Shown piece by piece: positions 50,544 through 63,156 of a stretch of 64,000 bases of DNA. The notes under the pieces were generated by a model. The model saw nothing but the letters and a program-made list of their open reading frames with translations, made no database searches and was not told where the DNA came from. The stretch's first letter is position 1. Every line of letters begins with the position of its first letter. This DNA is from Chamaecrista fasciculata (Eukaryota > Streptophyta > Magnoliopsida > Fabales > Fabaceae), in the NCBI GenBank assembly GCA_003254925.1, contig QANZ01018178.1:49052-113051 (forward strand), read 5' to 3'. The position numbers were made by a program, and so were the translations under genes.

Positions 50544-51646
50544 GCATTCCCTGATAACAACTTACAGTTATAAACCAAGTAAACAAGATGAAGAGGAAAG
50601 AAAGCTCAGTAGAACTATCAAAAAAGTGCACATTGCTGAATACTTAAATTCGAAACAAGAAACGTCCCCTTTCATATGGAAAAATCTCTGCCCTTCGGGG
50701 GTTCCTACTTCCTAAGAAAAAAGAACAAATCGAAACATCGAGTATCGATATTCTCCTAAACTTTTGACAGAGGCCAAAAGAAAAAAGAGACAAGATTTTT
50801 CAAACCCGAATTCCTTCGATTCTCAGCAAAACAAAGAAGAGCTTCATCTCAAAATTTTGAGGGCCTCAAACGTAGGATTCATGATTTTTTTTTTTCGAAA
50901 TTAAATATGCGAAACAATAACAGAGGAATTTATGAGTGGTAGTAGATCAAGCTCAAGCATAACAGATAGCAACAAGTTTAGTGCCTAAACCTTAAGTGCC
51001 GATACGAATGCAGCCTACTCGATTACTCTTCCGATCCTAAGAGTCTGAACCGCGCGAAATATTTGGTTGCAATTGCAACTTGAAAACTAGAAGAGGGCTT
51101 TTTTTTTTTGTTTTTCTGGTAAAATAAAAGGGATTTTAACCCAGGCGCAAATTAACCAAAACCCGCTCCAAACGACACCGTCTAATGCAACTTGAGATTA
51201 CTGTGTCGTTCAGATTTTCAATCGAGTTATAGACGATGTCGTGGTATAATTCGTTATACCCATTAATATTTTGATAAATTTAAAAATCTCTTATACTATA
51301 TCCAATTTATTTTACTTTGTTTTCATCACAATTTAGACATATATGTAGTAATTCAAAGTGAATACTAACCTTTGTTTTATTCTGGCGATTTAATTTGAAA
51401 TTAAAGTTGAAAGTTGAAACTCGTAAATAAAGACGTAAAAAAAAATTAAGAGCTAACTTCATATATTGATAACCGTGTTTGGCCAAAAAAAGAAAAATAC
51501 ATAACCGTAAAAATTGAAATAACAAAATAAATATAAAAGATAACCAAAAATATAATTCAAATAGAAAAATGCCTAACTAAATAAGTAACCTAACCGTCTC
51601 ACCAAAACAAAAAAAAAATAACAGAAAAAGAATTGCCCAGCAATAT
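50544..51646. other. RECQSIM promoter / BiP 3' flank
   Basis: Holds the RECQSIM leader and promoter (50544 to about 51150, including a T-rich stretch near 51097-51115) and the 3' region of the BiP gene. Open frames here are short and low-complexity. No gene was seen. Confidence 0.5.
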
Positions 51647-54600
51647 CTATAACTCATCGTGTGAATCTTCACTTTCATCTTGATTGTTTCTTTGGTTATA
51701 AATTTTGCTGATAATTGGATTGCACACAGCTTCGACTTCGTGGTATTTATCATCTAGATCATCTTTCTCAGCATTTGGGTTGTCATTCAACCACTCCGAA
51801 ACTTGTTCTAATGTGCTCTCAATCCTTTCTTTGTCCTCATAATCTATCTCATTTGCAAGTTGTTCATTGTTGGAGATAGAGTTCTTCATATTATATATGT
51901 AGTTTTCAAGTTTGTTCCTAGTCTCAATTCTCTCCCTCAACATGTTATCTTCTTCTGCGAATTCTTCAGCCTCCTTAATCATCCTCTCTATTTCTTCCTC
52001 ACTCAGGCCTCCGTTATTGCTTGTAAGGGTGATTGAGTTTGAATTCTTGGCTCCTTTATCCTCAGCTTTCACTTGTAATATGCCATTTGCATCAACGTCA
52101 AATGACACCTCGATTTGTGGCACTCCCTTTGGTGCAGGTGGAATACCTGACAGATCAAAACGCCCAAGTTCTCTACAATCCTTTGTCAAGGTTCTCTCTC
52201 CTTGATACACCTGAAATTTTCCAAATTAAACATTATAAACCAAATATGCATCTCCCAAATAAGTTCTTGATGAAAAATATATATTTTTAAATTTTGAGAA
52301 AATCTACTTATGTATCCTTGTATTTATCTCAAAATTGCAATTTAGTCCCTGAATAAGTAAATGTTAGGAATGCACTTCTATAGTTAATGTTTTTACAAAA
52401 ATAAACTATTTTTTTTTTATAAGTTAAAGTTTAGGTGAGTTGGGCCCTGAGGGCTCACCAAGGCCAGGACAAGCCTCCAGGCTCTATGAGAGCTTAGAGA
52501 GGTACTTACAGATCGCCTACTAACAAGGCCCTCACATCGACCGTGGGAATCGAACTCACGACCTTGTGGGTTATGAGTCGACTCCTTACCAACTGGGCTA
52601 ACCTTTGTTGGTACAAAAATAAACTATTTAATCATTGAAACTAACCAAATTTCTAGGGACTAACTAGGCAAAAAAAATGTATTTTTAATTATATTGTAAA
52701 AGATTTATACCGTGATAGTCACTGTGGATTGTTGGTCACGATAAGTGGTGAAGATTTGAGACTTCTTTGTGGGGATACCAGTGTTCCTTGGGATCAATTT
52801 TGTCATCACACCACCAACTGTTTCTATTCCCAAACTCAGAGGAACCAAATCCAACAGAAGTATACCTGCATAATTAATTAGCATGCATTATTAGTAAAAT
52901 AATATATGATTGCTTGATTTCTTTTTGGCCAAAGATTGATTGATTAATATATATAATCATTATTAAGTTATATTATTATTACCTTTGGTTGTGTTACTTT
53001 TGGTACCACTAAGGATTTCGCCTTGAACAGCAGCACCATAAGCCACAGCTTCATCAGGATTAACACCTTTATTCAACTCTTTACCATCAAAAAAGTCCAT
53101 CAAAAGTTGTTGTATTTTGGGGATTCTAGTGCTTCCTCCTACAAGCACAATCTCATCAATATCCGTCTTCTCCAACCTAGCATCTTCTAGAGCATTTTTC
53201 ACTGGCTTCATGGTTTTCTTAAACAAGTCCATATTCAATTCTTCAAACCTAGCCCTTGTCAATGACTCAGAGAAATCAACCCCATCAAATAGAGCCTCAA
53301 TCTCAATCCTCACTTGGTGTTGCGAACTCAAGCCCCTCTTGGCTCTCTCGCATTCTCGACGAAGCTTATTGAGAGCCTTGTTGTTGTTGCTTATGTCCTT
53401 GTTGTATTTTCTCTTAATCAACTTGATGAAGTAGCTCATGAGTCTATGGTCAAAGTCTTCTCCTCCCAAATGGGTGTCTCCACTAGTTGAAAGAACCTCA
53501 AAAACACCATTATCAATGGACAAAATGCTGACGTCAAAAGTGCCACCACCAAGATCGTATACTAAAATATTTTTCTCTCCTACTTTCTTGTCCAGCCCAT
53601 ATGAAAGTGCTGCGGCCGTAGGTTCGTTGATTATGCGAACCACATTGAGTCCCGCTATCACACCCGCATCTTTAGTGGCCTGTCTCTGTGCATCGTCGAA
53701 GTATGCTGCAACAACCAACATAAAATTAAAAAACAAGGATTATATTAGTGAATAATTTAAATTAATTATTAATTAGGTCAAAATACACTTTTGGTCCCAT
53801 AACTTTTGTTTAGATTTCAATTTGGTCCCATATCTTTGTAAAAAGTTGCAGATTTGGTCCCGTGTCACTTTTGGTCCCATATCTTTTGATCAAGTTGCAG
53901 AATTGATTTCATATCTTTGCAAAAAGTTTCACCACTAGTCCCATCCGATAAGAAGATATTAGACCAATTTCGAACCTGACCCAAAGATAGGACCAATTAT
54001 GCAACATAACCCCAAGATATGGGACCAAAAATGCAACACGGGACCAAATCTGCAGTTTTAGCAAAATATATGGGACCAAAAGTGTAACAAAAAAAGTTAT
54101 AGGACCAAATTGAGACTTTTGTAAAAGTTATGGGACCAAAAGTGCATTTTGACCTATTAATTATAACCTTAATTATTAATTAATGATATATACCTGGAAC
54201 AGTGACAACGGCATCTTTAATTTTGTGGCCTAAGTAAGCTTCAGCGGTTTCCTTCATCTTAACAAGCACCATGGCGCTGATTTCCTCGGGACTAAACACT
54301 TTAGTCTCACCCTTAAACTGGACTTCAACATAAGGCTTTCCATTCTTGTTCACAACCTTGTAAGGCAAGAACTTTATGTCTCTCTGAACCTCAGGATCGT
54401 CAAACCTGCATTAATTGATTAATCAAATTAAATCATCTAATTAATTATTTAACTAATTTTGTAATTAATTACAATAATAATATATTAATTAGTACATACT
54501 TGCGGCCCATAAAGCGCTTAACATCGTGGATAGTATTTTCAGGGTTGAGAGTGGCTTGGTTTTTGGCAGCCTCACCAACGAGTCGTTCGTGACCGTTGAA

Positions 54601-54983
54601 GGAAACCCATGAAGGAGTGATTCTGTTACCTTGGTCGTTTGCTATAATTTCCACGTGGCCGTTTCTCATTACACCCACACAAGAATACGTTGTACCCAGA
54701 TCTATACCAATCACTGTATTCCCACTCACACCATCATCATTATGCTTCGACGAACTGTTTGCCACACTCACACCCAACAAACATCCTAAAAAAAGAAAAA
54801 AAGAACAACCAACGAATTAGCAGAAGTGATATATACCATGTGAACGAAATCTTACGAGACAAGCAACGTAGGTAGTAAGACTTGTTCTGTTATTGAAAAC
54901 GAAGAGCGCAGATAAATGACCTTACCTATGATTAGAGAAACAATGAGAATACAGAGAGTTTGATGAGTCTTGAATTTCGCCAT
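51647..54983 (-). CDS. BIP: ER luminal-binding protein BiP (HSP70) with HDEL
   Basis: Six exons, 54983-54926, 54785-54500, 54405-54194, 53705-52983, 52865-52711, 52210-51647, join in frame to 665 residues, the normal BiP length. Exon 1 encodes the signal peptide ([20 protein letters not shown], continued as CLLGVSVA in exon 2). HSP70 ATPase signatures are intact: [27 protein letters not shown] and [16 protein letters not shown]; the linker/substrate domain follows ([20 protein letters not shown]). The last four residues are HDEL, the ER-retention signal. BiP folds secretory proteins and is the main target of the unfolded protein response. Sequence departs from the very conserved constitutive BiPs at many positions, suggesting a stress-induced BiP3-like paralog; this is inference. 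One intron carries a MITE, another a SINE. Confidence 0.95.
52412..52612 (-). mobile_element. tRNA-derived SINE with 17-bp target duplication
   Basis: On the minus strand the element starts ACCAACAAAGG and has a Pol III A box TTAGCCCAGTTGG (about 52589-52601). A B box GAGTTCGATTCCC follows at 52545-52557, spaced as in a tRNA gene. The body continues unrelated to tRNA and ends in an A-rich tail (T run at 52412-52418). The exact 17-mer ACAAAAATAAACTATTT flanks it at 52395-52411 and 52613-52629. It lies in the BiP intron between exons ending at 52711 and starting at 52210, in the sense orientation of the gene. Confidence 0.92.
53776..54154. mobile_element. Foldback MITE with 9-bp target duplication in a BiP intron
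   Basis: Left terminus GGTCAAAATACACTTTTGG, right terminus CCAAAAGTGCATTTTGACC, a nearly perfect inverted repeat. The 9-mer TATTAATTA is present on both sides (53767-53775 and 54155-54163). Internal words TTGGTCCCATA and GGGACCAAA mirror one another. Size 379 bp. It fills most of the intron between BiP exons ending at 54194 and starting at 53705 and shares terminal sequence with the element at 28790. Confidence 0.88.
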
Positions 54984-56495
54984 CTTCACTATCTCACTGA
55001 GTTCTTCAACCTAAGACTGTTGAATATGGAAAGAGAAGGACTCGTATAAGGCTTATTTATAGAGAGGTTCCTCCGTGGGATGATTGCGTCATACTGCATT
55101 ATTCAACCAATAGGATTGTGCCGTGTCAAATTATTTACTTTGATACGATATTTTCAAATTTAAATGAGTTAAATGTATACTAGATAGTAGATAGATAGAT
55201 TTTAAATTTTAAAAGATTATAAGATAATAAATAATGTAGTTGTTGTGATTATCTTTTTTTACCTATATAAGGATTAGGAATGATATATATGGTTAAAAAG
55301 ATATCATAAGTTGAAATTATTTAATATTTTTGGTAATTCTTTTTATTTTTATTTTTAAAATAATATAAGAAAAGTTATTTAAAAAAAATTACTTGACTCA
55401 CTCGGTTACTCCTAAATATGATATATTATTATTTCATTCTATGCTTTTGAAAATAGATTAATTATTGAAAAATCTCATAACTATATATAATAATATACAA
55501 TTATATTACGTCCTCATATAAAAAAAAAAAGTAATAACCATGGTTGTTAATTAAAATCTTTTATTTAAATCTTAAATTTTTTGAGTTTACGATCTTATCT
55601 AAATAAATTGATTTCAATCTTAAATAAAATTTAAATTTACTATAATCTTACTTAAATCTCAATTTTATATATATGATTTTATATTTCATCAATTCTACGA
55701 TTTTACTATTGATAATTTATATTTTTTAAAGTACAAAATATTCAATATCATTCTTATAAAATAAAATATTTTATAAAAATTAGTTTAAAACAAATTATTT
55801 AATGATTTATGAGATATATATTTTTTTATAATATGATAAATCTTGAACAATTATATGCTTATAAATATTTTTTTATGCTATTAATTACTTTACTTATATT
55901 TATATATATAATGACAAATGAAAAAAAAATAATATGTTTTTATCCATTCAAATAAATCAAGTGATAAACATATGGTATAAAAGTTGTATTATTTATACTT
56001 AATAAACTTTAACAATTTTACGATTCGAATTTACAATCCAATTTTAAATTCGAATCTAATTTTACATCTCATTTTTTAATTTACTTAATCTCTCGAATTT
56101 TGTAATTTACTTAAACTCTCCAAGGATTTTAATTAGTATCAAATTCAAACTTTTTAAGATGCCACAAATCTTAAAAGGAGGTGCCAAAACAGATAGATCA
56201 GTGAGACTTGATTAATATAATGAACAATGAATATCACGATGGTCGGATCAGTTTCCTTCTGTTCTTTACATGAGTTTGATGAAATCAGGAAAACGAATTT
56301 GGGGAAAGAAAAAGAAAAATAGGAGTACAATACTATATATATATATCATTGATCATTGAAAATAATCACAGTCCCACAAGATTTTGGAAACACTTTGGAA
56401 CGAGAAGTTCAAATATTCCAAAACTCCAACAAAGACCAAAATAATAAAATTACAACTTCAATCTGTTAATCATCATCAACTCCAATTTAATTTTC
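54984..56495. other. Intergenic region between BiP and formin genes
   Basis: The BiP promoter occupies the first few hundred bases. From about 55150 to 56200 the sequence is extremely AT-rich with many repeats of AAATTTTA/TTTAAATC words but no clean termini. The last part is the formin 3' flank. No gene was seen. Confidence 0.5.
55052..55111 (-). promoter_or_regulatory. Candidate BiP core promoter with CCAAT and CCACG elements
   Basis: Read toward the BiP gene, the order is ATTGG (inverted CCAAT, 55107-55111), ATGACGCA (about 55086-55093, a bZIP-like TGACG), CCACG (55074-55078) and a TATA box TATAAATAAG (55052-55061), about 70 bp before the ATG. CCAAT and CCACG are the two halves of the ER-stress response element, but the spacing here (28 bp) is not the canonical 9, so unfolded-protein control is plausible, not shown. 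Confidence 0.45.
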
Positions 56496-59400
56496 CTATC
56501 TGAATGGTGCGAGAGGGTTTGGGCTGCGTGGAACTTTGGACCTTCTAAGTTCTTTACACACATTATCTAACATTCCCAGAAAGTCTCTTACAATCACAAA
56601 TATCCTCAATGGATTTGCGTCTTCTTTGCTCACATCCCCATGAAAATACTCTGTGATTTCTTTCACTCGTGCTATCACTCTATCTTCATCTCCTTGTAAG
56701 TTCCTCAGGTTTCTATCTGCATAATTCAGGAACGCCTTCATTGAATTCACAAAGTTGTCGCTATTTTCATCCTTATGTAACTCCTGTACTAAATATTGCA
56801 GCTTAGCAATTCCATCTTTGAGGTTTGAGACTGAGCTAGCAAGAACGTCCAAATCGATTGTCGCTGTTTTCTTCACGTTGTACAACTCCGTACTCAGACC
56901 GGAAACGAGTTCTAATCCCATTCTTCGGTAATCATCTTCCTTCTCTTCCTCTGTTCGGTTCTTGCTTTTCTGGTTGATTTTCCCCATAATGCTATCCGAA
57001 ACCCTAATTCCTTCTGATCGAACTATCTCCTGAACAACGAAATGGAGTAACGTAGTTTTCCCGTCGGTTCCTTTAACATCAGCGAGCTTGAGAAGTGCAT
57101 CGAGCCTAAATGCTCTGGCTCCTCCTCTTATTGTCCCTACGTTCATTCGATTTCCTGTTTTGAGCACAGCTTCTAGTAGTTTCAAGAAGAGCCTGCTTGA
57201 TCTTAGCTCCTTGCACGCTTCCTGTTTGAGAAAATGACGCAGAAACAAAAAGATCAACACTATATGCCTTTCATAGCACAAGCCTCAAGGTCTTGTAAAA
57301 TAATTGGTTAATTTAATATAGTTTTAATGGTAACTTGCAATAATTTGTTTGACTAGATTATTGTTGGTTCAAAATTATTCTTTAGTTTCTCGCTTATTTG
57401 AACTATATATCACATAACTACAGTTTAATTTTGTCTTATTACCTCCAGCATTGAAAAAGAGTTCCTGAGGTGGACAATCTCATCTTCAAAAGTCTCCCTG
57501 TAAAGCATGGCTTCGACACGTGGAAAGGCTAACGGTACGCTAAGCATTGCTTTGACGAACTTTTCCGCCGATCCCAATTCATTAATGTCTCCTTTATAAC
57601 TTGAGAGTTTATCCTCTTCGTCCTTGGTAGGTACCATCTTCACCAGTGCTTCTAATTGTTGCAAAGACAAACCCTTACCTGTTTTTTAATCATTTTATAA
57701 GATCTTCAATGTCAACAGCATTAATTTGGTCATTAATTGTCATCAACATATACTGTATATGCACATGCCTACTGATAATCTATATTGTCTAATCAAAAGT
57801 GGGTGTGGGATTTTACTAGGTAGTCAGAAGACTCAGATCATTGATGATTTATTGAATAATTCTAAAGTATAAATTACTTTGTAGTTATTCTCAGCACAGC
57901 ATGGAACAAATATCATTTTATTATTAGTGTGACACCAATTATTGACAGACGCTCTTTGAAAATTGGATTTTGGAGCATATACATTATACAGAAAAAAGAC
58001 TCCTCTTTCTTTTAGCAAATGTGGACAATTTAATAGTACTATTACAGTATTACCTTGTATTAGGGCTTCACATGCTTGCTCAGCCGTCACATTCAAGGCT
58101 TTTGAGAGAATTGTTATGTTCTGCAGCCTCTTTGGGTCTAGCACATGCTTGCTTGGGGAAGGGCTTTTGCTCTTTGTCTCCTCGTTCTTCATTGAATTTT
58201 GTAAATTGTAGCCAAAAAGTGACTCGATCATTTCCTCATCGAACCTGATTGAAATTCATAACATAACTTTATATAGGAAGAAAAAAAAAATAAACAGGGA
58301 AGAAAAGAAACTGTTAATATGAATACAGAAGAACTTACTCAAATGAGCTTGATCGCAGCTTATCCCAAACCATTGTGCGATCTGGGGCAGCTCTTACTTT
58401 GTCCCAATGAAGTGGTTTAAGTTTTGGCAATGGGGCTCCATCTTTGCCACGTGGCGTAAATTGGGGAAGCAGAGATGGTGGAGGAGGAGGAGTTTTCGCA
58501 TTGTTGCTTATTCCTTTAAAGGGTGGTGGTGGACATGGTGGTGGAGGAATCCTGGTAGAGGAACCTATAGTCGTAGGGTATGGTTGAGAAGATGAAGGCA
58601 AATCATTCTCTCTACTTTGATTCAATGATGAGTTAGAATCTGAATTTCTTGGAGATGATAAATTATGAAATGTTGAAGAACGTGGAGACTTAGAGGGAAT
58701 CTTAGATGAAGAAGTAGTAAGAGAATGCAAAGAAAACAAGGGCATTTGTAGAGGTGGCGGTGGTGGCGGTGGTGGCGGGGGCGTGGAGGTTTGTGAACGT
58801 TGTAGACAAATTTCAATGTTTGGCTGTTTCTTCTTTGGAGAAAATGATGATTGGGGAGCTTCTGTGTTTGAAATTGAATTTTGTTTTGATAAAGGACTTA
58901 GCTTTAAGATTGAATTAGACTGAGATGCTTCAGGGGACGGAGACAATATCTCACTTAGACTACCCGCTGAAGCATTGGAAAGTCTCACGTTGGATGAGTG
59001 GGAATCTACAATGGAATGAAAGCTTTCACTACCTGATGAATGGCATTCCTTGGTTATAATTTTATCAACACCACCATCAGATTCGGAATCATATTTCACT
59101 GATTCCACATCCTCGTGAACAGATAGAATTTCCTTGGTGGAAGAACTGCTGGCATTATCATATTCTGAGCTAATCAATTCTTGATTTAACTCTGCCTTCT
59201 CATAAATTGCACACTTCGGGTTTGGGGAGCCATGGTTTGAATTTGTGTTTACTGTTTCAGAATATTGTTTCACGCTGCGACTATGTTGTTCTATATCGTC
59301 GCCTAAAGCATTAAGATAAAATAGATCTAGGGAAGAGTTCAAACCTGCCTGGCTTGATGAATTTACACAAGCACCTCCAGTTCCTCTGTTCTTGCTACAG

Positions 59401-59975
59401 AGTGGCATTGTCCTTTTGGGTTTCCTCGTGTGATTTCTGAATTTCCTGAAGACCCAGATAAGCCCAAGAGCACAAATCACTGTAGCAATGCTCACAGACA
59501 CAAGAACACCCACAAGTATTTTCTTAGCTCTGCCTCTATCTTCATGTTGAAACCTGTGAGCTGGTGGACTCCTATTAGAGCGATGCCGTTTAGGAAAGGG
59601 ATGAGCATATACGTGTGGCAAGGGAAGAGGAAATGGAGATGGAGATGGAGCCTCAACTTCAACGGACGGTGAAGGAGAAGGTGATGGAGAGAGAAGCTCA
59701 GAATCGCCATTGGAAGAAGGCCTTCTGGTGTAGAAGCTCTTGAGACCAAGCAAAGCTCTGAACTTCTCCACTATCAAACCTTCCTTCTCTTCATTCTCAT
59801 CCTGTCCTGAGATTATCTTGATGGGATTTTCATTTTTCAGGCCATGGATATGGAAGCTTACTGCTGCACTGAACACAACAGCATCCACAGACAAAATGTG
59901 GGTTCTTTGAAATGATAGGAGCATCAAGAAGATGATGATGAGGATGAAGCGTACGACCTCAGAAGCACAACCCAT
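56496..59975 (-). CDS. FH11: Type I formin, FH11-like (signal peptide, TM, FH1, FH2)
   Basis: Exons 59975-58339, 58244-58054, 57678-57443 and 57221-56496 join in frame to 929 residues. An in-frame ATG at 59996 would add seven; I prefer 59975 because [20 protein letters not shown] is a good signal peptide. A Pro/Ser-rich ectodomain follows, then one transmembrane segment at about residues 152-175 ([20 protein letters not shown]). The cytoplasmic part is Ser-rich and leads into FH1 proline runs ([10 protein letters not shown] and PPPPCPPPP). FH2 starts near [20 protein letters not shown] and includes [20 protein letters not shown]. Such proteins nucleate actin at the plasma membrane and may link it to the cell wall. 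The FH11 name rests on family layout and gene order. Confidence 0.9.
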
Positions 59976-62900
59976 TTTCTTGCAACCAAAAGTCATCAAG
60001 ACATGAATGCAACTTTCCTCTTTATGAAATCTACTTTCCCTTTTGTTCCATGAGATTGAGATGAGATAGATATTCAAGGTCTATGGATTGGGTGGTGCTG
60101 GTGGTGTGTGTGAGAGGAAGATTCAGAACAGAACAGTGTCTTTAATGCTACTCCAAGGAACTCCTGAAGTTGGCAGTTGTAGTTGTACTGGGCCTTCTTT
60201 ACTTCACCTGTTGATAATCTGAATACTTCTCTCTTCTTAACTCTGCAAAACACTGTTAATGCGTAACACTTTTTGGGAAAAGTTTTCATCCTTCCAGTTT
60301 CACTTGATTCCTTTGTCTTATATACACTTTTTTAGCTATTTGTCAGGTAAAAAAAGGGCTAGGCTACTTTAGCTCTCCCGCCCATCATGATCAAATAAAC
60401 AAAATGAAACACCCCAACATACATACTCCTGCTTTTAGTATTGAGCTCAGGATTCAAAATCAAAAGATTTTTATTTTTGTACATCAGATTTGGGTCATGG
60501 GGTTTGCAGTTGAGTAAAGCTTTTTGTTGCTAAAAGGTGATATATAAATATATAATCTCGATCAGAGACTGAAGAAGGAGAGAGAGGCTGTGGGTCCCGT
60601 TTTGTTGGGGGTTGCCTAACAATCGACGGGTGATAGTACAAGATATCTCCCACCCCATTATAATGAAGAAAGATGGCGAAGGCGTGGGGACAAATAGTCC
60701 ATCACCTTCTCATGTGACCTTGTTTGGAAGGGCAGCTAAAAAAGTATTGTCGTATTGACCTAAACGTTGTATCAAATTGATTGTGTAATTATTGAGAGGC
60801 TAAAAAGGTATTAGCCTTTTCTCTAACATTTTTAAAGATCTCGCTTTCAAGTGCTTGCTTAACTTTTTGTTGTTTTGTGGTCTGAAATATGGGGTACCCC
60901 GCGATTTGGTGAGAGGGAAGTTGATTTCTTGACCATTAGAGGAAATATTTAGTCTCTTGTCCACACCTAACAACCCAAGACGCTCTCACGCACTAACTGA
61001 TCAGAGAGAGACATATAGAGGCAAATTCACATCAAACTCTGTCAATGTCTAAATTAAGATGGATCTGTTTTGTTTTCTCGTGTTTCTTCTTTGCCCAAAA
61101 AAATTAAATAAAAAAACTTCAAATCAACTTGTGAGAAATGCAAAGAGGAACAGAGAGTATAATGTCAAGGATGGAATTGAAGGAAGAGAAGAATGAAGCA
61201 CGGACCCATGATGAAGATATGTTCAAATTAACATATTATTGAGGCAGCAATAAAGAATATGGTATGTGTACGTAGAAGAGTATGTAGGACAAGAAACAAG
61301 GAGACGAAGCTAGATAAATTATAAAAGAATCCAATGCAAGCTTTTGTCAGAAAAATAAGTTTACAATGGATTCACTTCTGCTTCTGCTTTCACAATTAAT
61401 GCCCACCATGCTGAAATCATATTATTTGTATCCGTAATTTGGGGTTTCATGGTGTCCTTTATTTATTTTATTATTTCATTTTGGTGATTAAAAAATACAC
61501 TTTGCTAGCCATATGGATGGGTAGTTTTTTTTAGTACAATATGTATTTGATTTTTCAATATGATTATTGGATCTTCAATTCATGATTTACCTTTTACATG
61601 GGCTTTAGGCCTATGGGATTCACTCTATAACAGTAATACACCAACCCAAATGAATACTTGTGGCCTGCCAATTTAATACGGGTTTAACATTACTCTTTGT
61701 AAATAGCCCGACAATCATAAGCGATTAAGCGATGCGTCGCACTGTAATTTCTTGATTAAACTAACTGGTAGATTCTTTGGAAAAAAAACAAAACAAAACA
61801 GGTAGATTCAATGCGCGTCTAATATACTAATTTTTGTTCTGTACTTTTTTGTTTTGTACTACAATAAGTGTCTTGCTAAATACTTCTCTTGTAATTAATA
61901 GTGATAAAAAATAGATTTTTTCTTTTTTCTTCGATAAAAAGTTTAAAAAATATTTTCTCAAAATTATAAGTTTATGAGAATTTTTGTCACTTTTAAAAAT
62001 TTAAAATATTTTTTGTTTTTTTTTCGTTACAAAAAATATTTTTTGTTTAGTAAATAAAGTTGAAGGGGTTTATACAATTTGATTTTTCTTTTTAACTTTT
62101 AACAATTGTTTTTAAATATTAAGTGATCTAATAATTTTCAGGAACGTAATCTGTTCTTCTTTTATGAGGTAATCTCTTATAGTTTGATAATGTATTTGAA
62201 ATCTTTGTCTTTGCTCCGATATTTAAAGATTATCAAACTATTTGTTCTTCTTGTGATAAGTGATCTAAAGATTTAGTCGTGGGCAGAAGTCTCTCACAAG
62301 AATTTACTATCAGATATATGAAGATAGAAGAGGTAAATAGATATTAAAGTTTTACCATATAAAAAAGAAAGTGTATATAAAATCTTTGAGGGACATATCA
62401 CATATGAATAAAAAGCTTATATTTTTTTAAAGAAAATCGACTTAAATTTAGCAGGGAAAGTAGAAATTAAAATTAAAGCATTGCAAGAGTCGGAATAAGA
62501 AAGCTTCGGGGACTTTACAAAAAACAAAGTTGTGGGTATATCATTAATTAATTATACGATAGATCTGCCGATTAAATTAGATTGTTTGCTTGTTGCTTTG
62601 GATTTTGGAAGATTTTACTTGTTTATTGAAAATAAAAGGATATTCCATACGTAGATGGGTACGAAACCTTTTCGATTATCTCATCTCAGTTGTTTTGATT
62701 TTTGGAGCATGAATTTGATAGATTTTTGAGAATATTATTGCTTTTCAGAATTTTTAAATTTATGTGACAAGTGAGAGTGCAATTTCTAGTGACTAGTAAG
62801 ATACGTCAAAATGCAAATACACTTATAAACCTCTTAAAAATATTCAAATTCAATCATAAGTAATAATGCCTTGATTGTTACTTTAACAGAAACATCTTTT

Positions 62901-62990
62901 TAAAAAAATAATTCTGTTGCAACTTGAAACCAATTTTTTCAGTTTATTAAAAAACTTCTAACTTTTAAGTTTTAACTTGTACAGCCTTTT
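59976..62990. other. Long intergenic region upstream of the formin gene
   Basis: The first 300-400 bp are the formin leader and promoter. Beyond that the DNA is AT-rich without a supportable gene. A small inverted repeat (TAGTTTGATAAT at about 62180-62191 and ATTATCAAACTA at about 62229-62240) could form a short hairpin. Nothing else was recognised. Confidence 0.5.
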
Positions 62991-63156
62991 GTTTTGTACC
63001 AAAGGCGTGTCCATTTGAAATGGGAACCGGATCCTCGGCAGTTTAAGTCTTGTGCAGTCTCTGCATTCCAAGCAATCTCAGCCGTTCATTTCTCTCAACG
63101 CTCCAGATCATGCCACGTCTCTAACTTTGCACAAACGCACTGTTTCAATCAGCAAA

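Noticed and set aside
52545..52603. tRNA gene
   Set aside because: A and B boxes are present, but the molecule lacks a tRNA 3' half and acceptor stem, and the flanks are 17-bp target duplications; a SINE explains it.
60074..60289. 71-codon frame just upstream of the formin start (possible uORF)
   Set aside because: Nothing shows it is translated, and its tail is His/Ser low-complexity; kept only as a remote uORF possibility.
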